Of a stretch of DNA of 64,000 nt, positions 45,160 to 55,244 are shown piece by piece. Below the pieces are notes generated by a model. That model made no database searches. It was not told where the DNA came from and was given only the letters and a program-made list of their open reading frames with translations. Source of the DNA: Halocaridina rubra (taxonomy: Eukaryota; Arthropoda; Malacostraca; Decapoda; Atyidae); NCBI GenBank assembly GCA_037179515.1, contig JAXCGZ010022653.1:1-64000 (forward strand), read 5' to 3'. Position 1 is the stretch's first letter; every line of letters starts with the position of its first letter. The translations under genes and the position numbers were made by a program.

Positions 45160-46660
45160 CTTCAATATACCTATTACCCTAACGTCCACTATTGCTAAAG
45201 TTTTCGAAACTTTGCTCAATGCTAACTTCTTGAAACGCCTTGAATCTAAGTCACTTATCTCCTATCACCAGTACGGCTTCCGCAAGGCAAGATACACTGG
45301 TGATCTCCTGTGGTACCTTACTCATGTATGGTCATCTTCTCTGAGGAACTATGCGAAATTAATTTGCCGTTGTCCTTGATTTCTCTAAGGCTTTTGACAG
45401 AGTCTGGCACAAGGCTCTGTTGGCCAAACTCTCTGCCTATGGCTTTACCCCTTCTTTCTGTTCTCTGATTTCCAGTTTTCTTACTGAACGTTTTATATCT
45501 GTAGTTGTTGATGGCGCGACATCTAGCCCTTTCTCTGTTACCAGTGGTGTTCCACAGGGCTCAGGTCTTTCTCCTACTCTGTTCCTTCTCTTCATCAATG
45601 ATCTTCCACAATCTCCATTTTCCTCTCTTCCTCATGCCTTTCCTGATGACTCTACCCATCACTTTTCCTATGCCTTTTCTTCACAACCTTCATCTGTTAC
45701 TCGTAATCAGTCTCGTATTACTCATTCTTCTACTCTTAACTCCGATTTGCAGAGAGTATCCGAGTGGGGCACTAAAGATTTAGTTAAACTCAATGCCTCC
45801 AAGACACAGTTTCTGGCTATCTCTTTATGTTCTTCTTCTCCTGATAACCCTATTGTCTTCGAAACTAACGAAATTTACCCTCTTAATTCTATCAACATAT
45901 TAGGAATCCATATAGCCTCTAACTTGTCTTGGAGGAATCATACAATCCAAATTTCTAAATCTTCATCCAAAAAACTGGGGGTTTTGTTTCGTTTTTGTCA
46001 TTACTTTTCCTCTTTACAGTTACTTAAAATTGATAATGGTCTTATCTGTCCCTGCTTAAAATACTGTTCACACATCTGGGGTGCTTCTTCTTATTATCTT
46101 CTTGATAGGGTTGAATCTAAAGCAGTCAGACTCATTAATGATGCTTCTCTTACTTCTAATCTGGATTCTCTCTCTCTTCGCCGTAAGGTATCTTCCCTTT
46201 CTCTTTCCTATCGCTACTACCTCCATCGCTGCTCTGATGAGTTGGCGAATTGCATCCCTCCTCCACTGCCGAGGCCGCGTAACACTCGCCAAGCGTCCTC
46301 ATCTCACAGGTACTTTGTGGAGATTTGTAGCTTGCGGATTGGTCGGTGCAGCGACTGCATCTTTCCATCTACCTCCAGACTCTGGAACTCTCTTCCTCCT
46401 TCTGTCTTTCCTAATTCTTATGACGTTTCATCCTTCAAAAAGCAGATCTATCCTCATCTCAGAGCCTAGTCTTCCATATCTTTGGGTCCTCCGTTCTTTG
46501 ACTCTTTTTTCTGTCTGTCGTTATCCTTTGTTTGACATTACCTCATCTCTGTCTTGTCCTTAACCTTTATCTTTTCCTTCGACTTGGTATTTTCTCGTGC
46601 CCAGGCCTTTATTGATGAGGGCAGTTTTTGCCTGTCAATGTGTCACACTCATAAAAAAAA
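45160..46660 (+). mobile_element. 5'-truncated non-LTR retrotransposon (LINE) fragment
   Basis: The fragment begins abruptly inside an RT domain (PITLTS block near 45,170) and ends after the RT stop with a roughly 180-bp 3' UTR and an A-rich tail (ATAAAAAAAAGAAAAAG, about 46,650). Lack of the endonuclease and ORF1 regions is typical of 5' truncation during target-primed reverse transcription. The poly-A tail and the C-terminal region rich in LWNSLP-type motifs fit a Jockey-like group LINE, but the clade is not determined. I could not identify a target-site duplication. Confidence 0.8.
45170..46472 (+). pseudogene. LINE reverse transcriptase fragment, frameshifted
   Basis: The RT coding sequence is read in two frames. 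Bases about 45,170-45,355 encode PITLTSTIAKVFE and YHQYGFRKARYTGD (RT N-terminal blocks). After a frameshift near 45,356-45,365 the rest runs open to 46,469 with its stop at 46,470. The second frame starts with VVLDFSKAFDRVWHKALL (motif A, catalytic Asp present, codons just before 45,420), followed by SGVPQGSGLSP (motif B). Motif C reads FPDDST where FADD or YADD is usual: a Pro codon at 45,642-45,644 precedes the two catalytic Asp. The C-terminal part (WGASSYYLLDRVESKAVRLI, then SRLWNSLPPSVF) matches the region after RT in Jockey-type LINEs. The frame does not need an ATG here, since it is an internal fragment. It is not expected to be active. Confidence 0.85.
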
Positions 46661-46669
46661 GAAAAAGAT

Positions 46670-47028
46670 AAGGTTGATAACAATTCCGTGAATGCTATAT
46701 TTTGATCAAGGAAAAATAAGCTTCTCAAAGTGCAACGAAGTGAACGAAAATATTGAAATATATACTATTTCAATATTGCCATATGCTTTTGAATTATAAA
46801 ATAAAAATAAATCATTTTTGCTTTTATCAGAGAGGAAAAAATTAACAAAAAGGAAAGAGAGGAGGGGGAAGAAGACAACTTAGGCATTAAAATCCTAGCC
46901 ATCCAGTAAAACCAAGCGATTCTCACATGGTGTGTCCACGGGCATTGCACGACTGGTAGCCAGATGCGTTTCAAATTATCGGAAGAGTAGTTTCTTAACT
47001 GTTATCATATTTTGAAATCTACTCCTGA
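46670..47028. other. Spacer, no gene seen
   Basis: AT-rich sequence between the LINE poly-A tail and the start of the inverted-repeat element. A minus-strand 69-codon frame (46,765-46,974) has no recognisable features. Confidence 0.55.
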
Positions 47029-47365
47029 CTCTAGGGGGGAGTTCGTGGCCATCTCTGTTTTACTCAATCAACCATGATTTTTTTGTTCTACACATCAAGG
47101 GCTTTCAAAAAAGTTTGGGTGATCGATCTGAACTTGTCTAACTTTTGCTACAGAGGGCGCTTTTCAAAATCGCCGGCAAAATAACTACTTTTGGCCATAT
47201 CTCGGCTTACGAGACCTACAAAGACCTAATTTTGGCTCTATACCTATGTTTTCAGGGTCAAGGAACTCAGGAAGACCGCTAGTTAAGACATTGACTCCTT
47301 TTGGGGACAGCCATCTCGAATTTCAAAATGGCCACCAAGAAATTAACATATTTATGTATAACTCG
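47029..47365. mobile_element. Left part of an inverted-repeat (MITE-like) element
   Basis: The sequence starting CTCTAGGGGGGAGTTCGTGG and continuing CCATCTCTGTT at 47,029 reappears in inverted orientation ending at 56,230, with about 40 bp of near-identity. The element is split by the Gypsy retrotransposon that begins at 47,366. Without the insertion it would be roughly 0.6 kb and non-coding. The ends could be read as a TA target duplication followed by GGGGG(G)AGTTCG, as in Tc1/mariner-type MITEs, but the shared CTCTAG leaves the exact terminus open. No transposase is visible. Confidence 0.6.
47362..47365. other. Target-site duplication CTCG, left
   Basis: The four bases before the left LTR (CTCG) are repeated immediately after the right LTR (55,971-55,974). 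A 4-bp duplication fits Ty3/Gypsy integrases and fixes the outer boundaries of the element. Confidence 0.75.
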
Positions 47366-48099
47366 TATTACACCCAGGTCTGACTGGTAAATACCAAATT
47401 CAAGTTTTTCATGCCCGAGACCCAGGACTAATATATGACCATGTGGCAGTGGATAAATGACTCGAAATAGTGAAGGGCATGGATATAAGGTGAACAATTT
47501 ATAACAATTGTAATATCAATTTCACCTAATACAATAGGAATTATAATCTGAGATTTTACAAACCTACAGATTAACAAAACAGACATAAATACATAACATT
47601 AATAAAATCATATAGATTAACAAAAACAGATCTAAACACTTTACTAATTAATATAAACCTACAGATTGAAAAAAAAAACAGACAAAAACCAACAAGGAAT
47701 TAATTATGATAATTACTATAACTTTTAGCTGACATCAAAAGTGATATGGAACCTGAGAGGAGAGCAATAAACTAATACACAATAACGAATATACAATACA
47801 AAAAAAAACAAGGAGCTCCAGGTGGAAGAAATGAAAAGGCCGGTCCGGGGAATATACTCCTGGTATGTCGTGATGATCGCTGGACTAGAACTGTACTCTT
47901 TCGCCGGTCTTCCTATTCGGGTATTTAAAGCCTTGGACAGTGGATAGGTAAAGGGGTTAAGACGGTCAGCTGAATTAGGGTCGAGGGTAAGGCCAGAAAC
48001 TGCTTTATGATTGGCTGTTCGAGGTGAAATGAAGGCTGATTGGTTGAGCAGCGGAATATGTAGTTAAAAGGGTTAACAAGCTTGTTTGGGGTTATAACA
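47366..48099 (-). repeat. 3' LTR of Gypsy element
   Basis: 734 bp, directly repeated at 55,245-55,970. On the element's strand it starts TGTTATAACCCC and ends TGTAATA, so termini are TG...TA rather than the usual TG...CA. The ends form a short inverted repeat (TGTTATA / TATTACA in this copy, TGTTACA / TATTACA in the other). The conserved middle part near 47,830-47,880 is almost identical between LTRs, while the A-rich centre has small length changes. Confidence 0.92.
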
Positions 48100-48112
48100 T
48101 ACCCTCATACCT
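48100..48112 (-). other. Putative polypurine tract of Gypsy element
   Basis: Directly upstream of the 3' LTR on the element's strand lies AGGTATGAGGGTA, purine-rich and in the position expected for plus-strand priming. It is short and interrupted, so the call rests mainly on position. Confidence 0.4.
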
Positions 48113-48180
48113 AAAACCTCTGTAGGGGAACCCAGAAGAGGTAATGAAGAGAGGCGACCACAAACAAGTAGCTCACAGTA

Positions 48181-48757
48181 TTAGGTGGGATCATCCACCT
48201 CAAATCCATGTGATAAGGCATCAGCGAATATATTTTCCGTGCCTCTGATATGGTAAACTTGAAGATTGTAGGTCTGAAGTAGGAGGGACCACCTAAAAAT
48301 CCTTTGATTGGTTAGTTTGGTCGAGTTGATAAAGGCCAGTGGGTTGTGGCGGTGAAGACTTGTACACATTGAGGCGAAGCCTGAAGATTGCACTCAAACT
48401 TTTTGATTGCAAGGATAAGAGCCAGTGCCTCTTTTTCTATGGTGGAATAGGGTTGTTAATGCTTCTTCAACTTGCAGGAATAATATGCCACGGGGTACAG
48501 TACATTGGTTTGTTGGTCGGCTTGCAAAAGTACCGCTCCCACTCCAAGACCATTAGCGTCAATTTGGAGGTGGAATGGAAGGTTGAAGTTTGTAGCTCCT
48601 AAAACAGGTTGAGACATTAAAAACAGTTTCAGGTGTTGTAAAGCCTTTTCATATTCAGGAGTCCTTTTAAAAGACACTTTAGAACTGGTGAGGTTCGTCA
48701 AGGGTGCAACCATTGTAGAAAAATTGACACAAAACCTTCTATAATACCCCACCATAC
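48181..48757 (-). pseudogene. Gypsy RNase H region, broken by frameshifts and a stop
   Basis: Starting from the RT end, a 1-nt loss near 48,757 shifts the frame. The following stretch (MVGYYRRFC, then PLTNLTSSKVSFKR) is the RT connection. QIDANGLGVGAVLLQ opens RNase H with its first catalytic Asp. After a TAA near 48,453 the same frame continues STIEKEALALILAIKKFE (catalytic Glu). A further 1-nt deletion near 48,353 disrupts the third acidic site (readable as HNPLAF in the next frame). The end reads YHIRGTENIFADALSHG with the fourth acidic residue. RNase H degrades the RNA strand of the RNA-DNA hybrid during reverse transcription. Position after RT and next to the 3' LTR is normal for a Gmr1-type element. 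Confidence 0.8.
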
Positions 48758-49700
48758 CTAAAACACCATAACTTCTTTCCTGGTCTTAGGGGTTGGAAAT
48801 GCAAGGATGGCAGACACATTGGCTGCCTTAGGATGAAGCATTCCATTTCCAATGGTGAGACCAAGATAGGTAATGGTCCCAAGTCCAAAGACAGATTTCT
48901 TTAGATTGATGGTAAGTCCAGCTGCTTGTAGCTGCAACCTAAGAGCTTGTAAACGATTGCAATGTTCTTTCCAAGAGTCTGCTACTACTACAATGTCACC
49001 CAAATAAGCAGCAGTTCCTTTCAGTCCTCGGATGATTTGGTTGATGACCCTTTGAAAAGTAGAAGGAGCATTAGTCATGCCAAATGCTAACACTTTATAT
49101 TGGTACAAACCAAATTGGGTGATAAATGCGGAAATTTCTTTAGCACTTTCTCTAAGAGGTCTCTGATAATACCCCTTAGTGAGATCAATGGTTGTAATAA
49201 AGTAGGATTTTCCAATAGTATTTAAAAAGTCTTCTATTAAGGGGAGGTGATAAGAGTCTTTGATAGTTACGTTATTTACTTTTCTATAGTCAGTACACAG
49301 TCAAAAAGATCCATCAGGTTTTGGCACTAAAATACATGGTGATGCCCAGGGAGACATACTTGGTTCAGCTAATCCTTGAATTAATAGATTATCTACTTTT
49401 TTCTTCATAATATCATTCTTATTGGGGTGTAATCTATATGGAGCTTGCCTAATAGGGGCTTGACATGAACTAATCAACTTTATGTCATGTTGGATATAGT
49501 TACACAATCTTGGAGAATCAGAACTAACAGAGGGAAACTGATGCAACAGCTGAGCCAAGTCTGCCTTCTGGTTTGGATGAAGATCACCAAAGTATTCATT
49601 AAGATTTTGTATTATACTGGTGTTGGAGAGAGAGCCTTGGTTACAGGGTAAGTCAACAGGTAGGCTACTCTCACCATCACCATCCAATCCCATCTCAGAC
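48758..49700 (-). pseudogene. Gypsy reverse transcriptase, inactive copy
   Basis: This region continues in one frame from the integrase upstream. The N-terminal RT blocks are PYRLHPNKNDIMKKKVDNLL and SPWASPCILVPKPDGSF. An in-frame TGA near 49,303 follows, then LCTDYRKVNNVTIKD, then motif A TTIDLTKGYYQ with its Asp, then FGMTNAPSTFQRVINQII. Motif C reads AYLGDIVV: the first Asp of the usual YxDD pair is Gly (a GGT codon), which should abolish catalysis. The frame ends at 48,758, where a 1-nt deletion moves the coding into the next frame. The sequence type is Ty3/Gypsy, not Copia, despite lying downstream of the integrase. Confidence 0.88.
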
Positions 49701-50932
49701 ATAGGGTTGGTGTCTGTCACACATACTGTAACTGGAGAAACAGTTCCAACATCTACCTCTGGTGATCTGGAATAGTAAGGTTTGAGTAAATTCACATGAA
49801 CCAACTGTGTTTTCTTTCTACGATCAGGTGTTGCTATGACATGGTTTAGAGAACTCAGCTTTTTCTGAATTGCATATGGTCCTGAATATTTCTTTTTTAA
49901 GGGAGATCCAGGAGAGGGCAAAAAGACTAAAACTTGGTCCCCATAGGCAAACTATCTAGGAACGGCTTTCTTATCATAATGGTCCTTGGATTTCTCTTGA
50001 CTGTGACTTAAATTGTCAAGAGCAAAAGTTCTTACTTTATGAAATTTCTTCTGAAGTTCTTCCAAGTATTTGTGGATGGTAATTGGTTCAGATAGTTAAG
50101 AGAACCACTTCTCTTTGAGGACCATTAAGGGTCCCCTAAGAGGTCGGCCATAAACTAGTTCAAAAGGGGATACTCCTAAATACTCTTGGATTGATTCTCT
50201 ATATGCAAAAAGTAGCCAAAATATTCCTTCATTCCAACAGTTACTATTCTCTAAACAATATTTTCGCAACACCTGCTTTAAAGTTTGGTGAAATCTTTCC
50301 AGACACCCCTGAGACTGTGGGTGATAGGCAGATGAAGTTACATGGGTGACTCCCAATTCAGTTAAGACCTGCTGAAAAGTTTGAATTGTAGAATTCGTAC
50401 CCTGGTCAGACTGAATTTCTTTTAGGATGCCTTTGGAGGTAAATGTGCTCAAAAATGGTTTCAGAACGGACTTAGCAGTGATATTTTTTAGAGGGAAAGC
50501 ATCTGGATATCTAGTGGCATAGTCCATAACAGTAAGTAAGTACTCATTACCTTTTTTAGTCTTAAGGAGAGGCCCAACACAGTCTATAACAATTTTCTCG
50601 AAAGGTTCATGAACAACTGGAATGGAAAAAAGAGGGGCCGGGAGAATAGGCTGATTAACGTTTCCAGTGAGTTGACAAATGTGGCAAGTCTTAATGAATT
50701 GAGTTACATCCTTCTTAATTCCTGGCCAATAGAAATGTGACAGTAACTTTTTATATGTCTTCTGAATACCCAAATGCCCAGCATAACCATAATGTGCCAT
50801 ATTCAAAATAGAATGTGGTACTGAAGTTGGAAGTACTACTTGGTGAGTCTCAGACCAGGAATCCTTTTTAGACAGAGAAGGGGGTCGATATGCTCTCACA
50901 AGAACACCATCACTATAATAAAAAGCAGGCAT
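49701..50932 (-). pseudogene. Gypsy integrase, two in-frame stops
   Basis: Residues 1-278 of the upper frame (50,932-50,096) hold the zinc-binding H2C2 domain (H47, H53, C83, C86) and the DDE core with D117 in VIDCVGPL, D176 in SDQGTN and E212 in GCLERFHQ. The D176 to E212 spacing of 35 residues is canonical. After TAA (about 50,096) the same frame continues through KYLEELQKKFHKVRTFALDN, crosses a TAG near 49,953, and reaches the C-terminal module KYSGPYAIQKKL and DRRKKTQLVHVNLLKPYY. That module is fused in the same frame to the RT N-terminus. The integrase inserts the element's cDNA into chromosomal DNA. All catalytic residues survive, but the two stops break the protein. Confidence 0.88.
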
Positions 50933-52185
50933 TGTATGGAGATCATCATGATCTACAGCAACATGTCACATCACTGCCAATGAAGGATCAGAATTCTGTG
51001 CTTGTATTAGTTCTTCCTTAGACAATGGCTGGTTCAGGACATCCTCCTGAACTTTAGGGGAAGGCAAGGATGACAATGTATTAGATGATTTAGACACAGC
51101 GGGTTTAGCTTGAGCCCTTGTTACTGCACAAGAAGGAAAAAGATCAGGGGATTCGTCAAGAATTCTTGGAAGAAGATTATCAACAGTAGCAATGTTAGGT
51201 ACGGTAAGAGTTCCAGCGAGATCATTTCCCAATAATAACTGAACTCCTTGAACAGGCAATTTACCATATTTGACAGCTACTTTTACATTTGACTTGAACA
51301 GTGGGCACTCAAGATAAACTTGTGCAAGAGGATATGACATATGAGACTTTAAATCAGACAGTAGAACCTTCTCTCCTGTTAACTTATGACTCAGATTAGG
51401 AATAGCATCATGGACTAAAATGGACTGAGCAGCCCCAGTATCTCTAAGAATAGTTATCGGGAATGCCCGACCCTTCGGGCTAAGTGCGACATGACCTGTG
51501 AAAGTAAATGCATTAAGCACACTGGTCTGCGAGGAGCAAGAATTAGAAGCAGCAGGTTTAGTATTGGAATTTGTAGCAGTAAAACCCTTCTTTGAAACCT
51601 GGCACCCTGGATGTTTACACTCTGCAATTGTATGTCCTACTTTCTTACAATAAACACAAACTAGCTGGTTTGAATTTGACTTATTTTCTCTCTGCCCATC
51701 ACTCAATCTCCTTTGGGGATCATGAGAGTTAGATTTTACAAAAACACCACGATCCACCCCACGCACATTCCAGGATTCCAACTGTAAGGCCTGAGCATCT
51801 GCCATTTCTGCCACCTTAAGAAGATCTGTTATATTGCTCACCTCTACATGTTTAAGTATAGGAAATGGTATTTTATTCTTCCATTCCTCCAAGACTATTA
51901 CATTCACTAGTTCGGAATATGTAGTGACTGACATTTAAGGATTCTAACCACTTTTTGAATTGTCACATTTTCTCGGTGGCAGATTCCACATAGGCTTGAT
52001 ACTTAGCTTTAGTCATATTCCTATATTTCTGCCTATATCCTTCGGGTGTGATTGTATGTGCATGAAGTATTTGAGTTTTAACAAAATCATAGTCTTCCGT
52101 TTCATCCAAACAACTATAAACTCTCAGAGACTTTCCTGACAAGTTAGGACCTACAATGTCGATCCACCCTTCTTTTGGCCACTTC
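50933..52185 (-). pseudogene. Gypsy gag C-terminal half and protease, broken
   Basis: From 52,185 downward the minus strand encodes a gag capsid segment (WPKEGWIDIVGPNLSGK, then EGYRQKYRNMTKAKYQAYVE). It is stopped by TGA at 51,965-51,963 and a frameshift before 51,934. The next frame, 51,934-50,966 (322 codons), has the gag helical end (LEEWKNKIPFPILKHV), then a zinc knuckle CX2CX4HX4C (C93, C96, H101, C106), then an aspartic protease with DTGA at 165-168 and a LLLGND flap-side motif near 233-238. It ends at a TGA (50,966) and the same frame resumes in the integrase, so gag-PR-INT-RT was originally a single continuous frame. The zinc knuckle binds the element RNA and the protease matures the polyprotein. 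Confidence 0.85.
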
Positions 52186-52189
52186 TGTT

Positions 52190-53893
52190 TAGTTATATTC
52201 TAACTATTATGAACACTTCCATTGTTACTAAAAAGTTTCCTGACTCTTGGAAAATATCACATGTAATACCTCTGCATAAAAAGGGGGACAGAGAAGATGT
52301 GACAAACTATCGCCCCATTTCCCTGCTACCCATTTTCTCTAAAATATTAGAAAAAATTGTTGCATGCAAACTTATGTCATATTTAGAATCAAATAGGCTA
52401 CTAACGATTAGCCAACATGGTTTCAGACCAAAACTCTCGACGGAAACTGCACTGCTTAAAGTTACGAATAGTATATATAATAATATAGATATGAAAAAAA
52501 TATCTTTACTAATTTTGTTAGACTTATCAAAAGCCTTCGACAGTGTAAACCATGAAATTCTTTTAAGTAAATGTATTAACTTAAATATTGATCCAAGCTG
52601 GTTTAGCGAGTATCTATCTAATCGTAAACAGTCCATACGTCTTAACAACATTATCTCTGTGCCAAAAGATGTATCATTTGGTGTTCCACAGGGATCAGTA
52701 CTTGGTCCTATCCTCTTCTTCGTTTACGTAAATGATCTATCTTCTTTCATTTCTGACTGTCTAGTCGTACAATATGCAGATGACACTCAACTACTCCTTA
52801 GTGGTGATATTAATAACCTCCCAGAGCTAACTTTAAGAGCAGAAAACACTCTGTCAAAAATTAAAACCTATTTCCAAGAAATTGGGCTGTTAATTAACGA
52901 AAGTAAAACACAGTACATATTTATTGGTTCAAGGTTCCACATAGCACAAATTCCAGAAAACACAACAATTAATTTTTGCGACAATATTATCACACCTAGC
53001 AAAACAGTCAAAAACCTAGGAATTCACTCTGATAACCACATGTTGTTTGATTCCCACATAGATAAAGTATGCAAAAAGGTTACAGGAACATTAATGTACT
53101 TATCACGTATAAAAGACAATTTTGAGACTACCACTCGAATAACTGTTGTTGAATCTCTAGCCCTAAGTCACATTAATTACTGCACAACTGTTTGGGGATC
53201 TACCACTAAGACTCAGATAAACAGAATACAGAAGCTTATTAATTTTGCAGCTCGAGTTGCCCTGGGAGGAATAAGAAAATATGACCACATCACACCAGCT
53301 CTCAATAAACTTGGGTGGCTGCGGGCAGAAAATAAGGGCGCTTATGCTATTTATGTTTTTGTATTCAAAATTTTGGAGCATCATTATCCTAGCTGGCTAT
53401 TTGATTTAAAAACAATCAGGGATATAAGGGGAACCAACACAAGACAGAGCAGTGAGCTCTTTATTCACAGAACAAACACAGAAGCAGGTTCAAAGATGAT
53501 CACTATCAGAGGGCCAACACTCTGGAATAATATTCCAGAGCATCTTAAAAATGCATCCTCCTTCACAGCTTTCAAAGGCAAACTATATAGTTTTCTTTTG
53601 GACAAATAGTTGCTGCTCATTAAGAACTAATTATTCTCATTGTAAGGAAACAAATATGGAAATGATGCCGATAATAACGATCCTGTATCTAGTGGCATGC
53701 TTACTACTTTATTATTAACATTATTGTTAACATTTTTATTACAGCATTATTATTTTCTATGAAAGCTACATTTAATTTAACTATATGTCTAACCCTCTTA
53801 TTTATTAGTTTAATTACATGTCTACTTATAAGTTACTATTAATGTTGAATAACCATTGTACAAAATGGAAATAAATGTTTTGATTTGATTTTG
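52190..53893 (+). mobile_element. LINE insertion inside the Gypsy gag gene
   Basis: Plus-strand LINE opposite in orientation to its Gypsy host. It interrupts gag between a VPIFDD block (53,894 side) and the KWPKEGW block (52,170 side). It is 5'-truncated (starts inside the thumb-upstream part of RT), has an AATAAA signal at 53,870-53,875 and ends TGTTTTGATTTGATTTTGAT, a short TTTGAT-type tandem rather than poly-A. A few tens of bases of gag appear missing at the junction, perhaps a target-site deletion. Clade is not settled: L2, CR1 or Daphne-type elements are candidates. Confidence 0.82.
52209..53612 (+). CDS. LINE reverse transcriptase, open reading frame, 5' partial
   Basis: 466 codons without a stop. 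In order: FPDSWKISHVIPLHKKGDRE and NYRPISLLPIFSKILEKI (RT blocks 0-1, residues 10-50), QHGFRPKLSTETALLKVTN (69-87), LLDLSKAFDSVNHEILL (motif A, Asp 105 and Asp 111), FGVPQGSVLGPILFFVYVND (motif B, 158-177), QYADDTQLLL (motif C, catalytic pair at 191-192). A C-terminal region with WGSTTKTQINRIQKLINFAAR and LWNNIPEHL follows. The listed ATG is probably not a true start, since the endonuclease and upstream sequence are absent. The RT catalytic residues are all present, so this copy is younger than the decayed Gypsy around it. It cannot be autonomous without the endonuclease. Confidence 0.88.
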
Positions 53894-54547
53894 ATCATCA
53901 AATATTGGTACCATAGAAGAAACTGGAAAAATTGAAAGATACCTCTTTCTCCTTTATAGATAGTTGTATGTCCCTATGCTTACCAACCTGTTCCAACTCT
54001 TTCAATTTTGATTCTCTTTCTACTTCCAATTTTCTCGTTTCTACTTCTAATTTTAGTTCCCTTTCTCTCGTTTCTACTTGCAATTTTCTCGTTTCTACTT
54101 CCATTTTTCTTGTTTCTACTTCTAACATCAATTCCTTTTCTACTTCTAATTCCCTTTTTCTCAATTCTGCTTCCATTTTAATTTTTCTCGTTTCTACTTC
54201 CATTTTATACTGAAGTTCTAATCTATACTTCTCTAACTCTAGCGAAGAAGAGGGGTCAGTTTTTGGAGTGCCTGAAACAACTTATGAATCTCGTTTGGAT
54301 CAGAATCTTCCTCGGTATCCTCAGGTAATGAAACATATTCAGCAACTACTTCAAGAACACCTTGTTTCATTAAACGTTTCAAAACAAGTTCCTTAACTTT
54401 TTCCATAGTCACCTTTGAGGGGTGAGTTGGAGGAGTAATTTTATAATGTTCAGCAATCTTTAATCAATCGGATTTTCTGATCTCACTTACTTGATCCCAA
54501 GAGGGATGCTTCAAGAAAAATTATATATCAAGTTCTTTACTAGCCAT
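53894..54547 (-). pseudogene. Gypsy gag N-terminal half, coiled-coil rich, broken
   Basis: The start ATG is at 54,547-54,545, about 675 nt downstream of the PBS, and opens MASKELDI. In-frame stops follow within the first 30 codons, but HPSWDQVSEIRKSD and LKIAEHYKITPPTHPSKVTM are clearly the N-terminal gag helices of this Gypsy group. A frameshift leads into 54,203-53,898, a 101-codon stretch of charged repeats (MEVETRK, RELEVEKEL, LEVETRKLEVERE) predicted to be a coiled coil. A last frame change exposes VPIFDD just before the LINE insertion. Gag forms the virus-like particle of the element. The coiled-coil block may serve particle assembly (inference). Confidence 0.75.
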
Positions 54548-55221
54548 GACGAATATTAATCAAAACTTAGGTAAAATAAAGCGAGGAAGCTCTGGGAAAA
54601 TACAGTAGCGATAGTCAAGCACGACCCCGGAATCTATGCTTTACTATACCCAAATACTTCGACACTAGAGTATTTATGACTTGTTAGGTAGAGATACTAG
54701 AAATTAGCATGAGTGATGGGATTATACGTATCCGGGTACTTGAGCAGAGTACATTGAAACTTGGATACTTGTGAGAGTACGTTGAATATTGATACTTGAA
54801 TAAAGAGACTTGAAAATATAAAGCACTCCAAAAAATTTAACTGATGATTCTTGAAAAAATCTAACGAGTCATTCCATACTGATTCATGAGATTAATTAAG
54901 TTAACAAAGTTAACGAGTCTTGGAAGAATGTATAGAGAACTACCGTTACCCTAAGTTCAAATTAGTGTTTACTTTTGCGGCTACCACGCAAGATAATGAG
55001 TATACACTAATGACCAACGATCATCTCACACTTGTTATGGTTATTACGATTTTTACTTCTTATAACAAAAGGCACAAACAATAATTACACACGCAAACAA
55101 TTTCTTTCACAAAAATAAAAACTCAAGAATACACTGTTCACTTTCCTGAAATCATAACACAATTGTTATAAAAAAACGGGAAAAAGGGAGAAGTTAATGT
55201 AATCTACTTTACTTTGAGCAA
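54548..55221 (-). other. Gypsy 5' leader (untranslated)
   Basis: About 670 nt between the primer binding site and the gag ATG on the element's strand. No open frame with recognisable content. Short ACTTG/GATACTTG-like motifs recur around 54,760-54,810 (TACTTGAGCAGAG, TACTTGTGAGAG, GATACTTGAATAAAG). The packaging signal would be expected here, but I cannot identify it. Confidence 0.6.
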
Positions 55222-55241
55222 GGATCCTGGCAAGGTCGCCA
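55222..55241 (-). other. Primer binding site of Gypsy element
   Basis: On the element's strand TGGCGACCTTGCCAGGATCC begins three bases after the 5' LTR. TGGCGACC matches the class of PBS complementary to a tRNA 3' end GGTCGCCA, as used by arginine-tRNA-primed Gypsy elements such as 412/mdg1. The tRNA assignment is inference. Position and the leading TGG are as expected. Confidence 0.75.
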
Positions 55242-55244
55242 ATA

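Noticed and set aside
46068..46563. Open frames overlapping the 45-kb LINE in other frames and on the minus strand
   Set aside because: They are shadow frames of the RT coding sequence, with no recognisable domains.
47818..48107. LTR sequence as a coding gene (a 62-codon frame is present in the other LTR at 55,694-55,882)
   Set aside because: Both regions are paired LTRs of the Gypsy element. The short frames are not shared intact between them.
50096..50932. Domesticated integrase gene
   Set aside because: The catalytic residues are intact, but it sits in frame within a complete LTR element with paired LTRs and has flanking in-frame stops. Nothing suggests a host gene.
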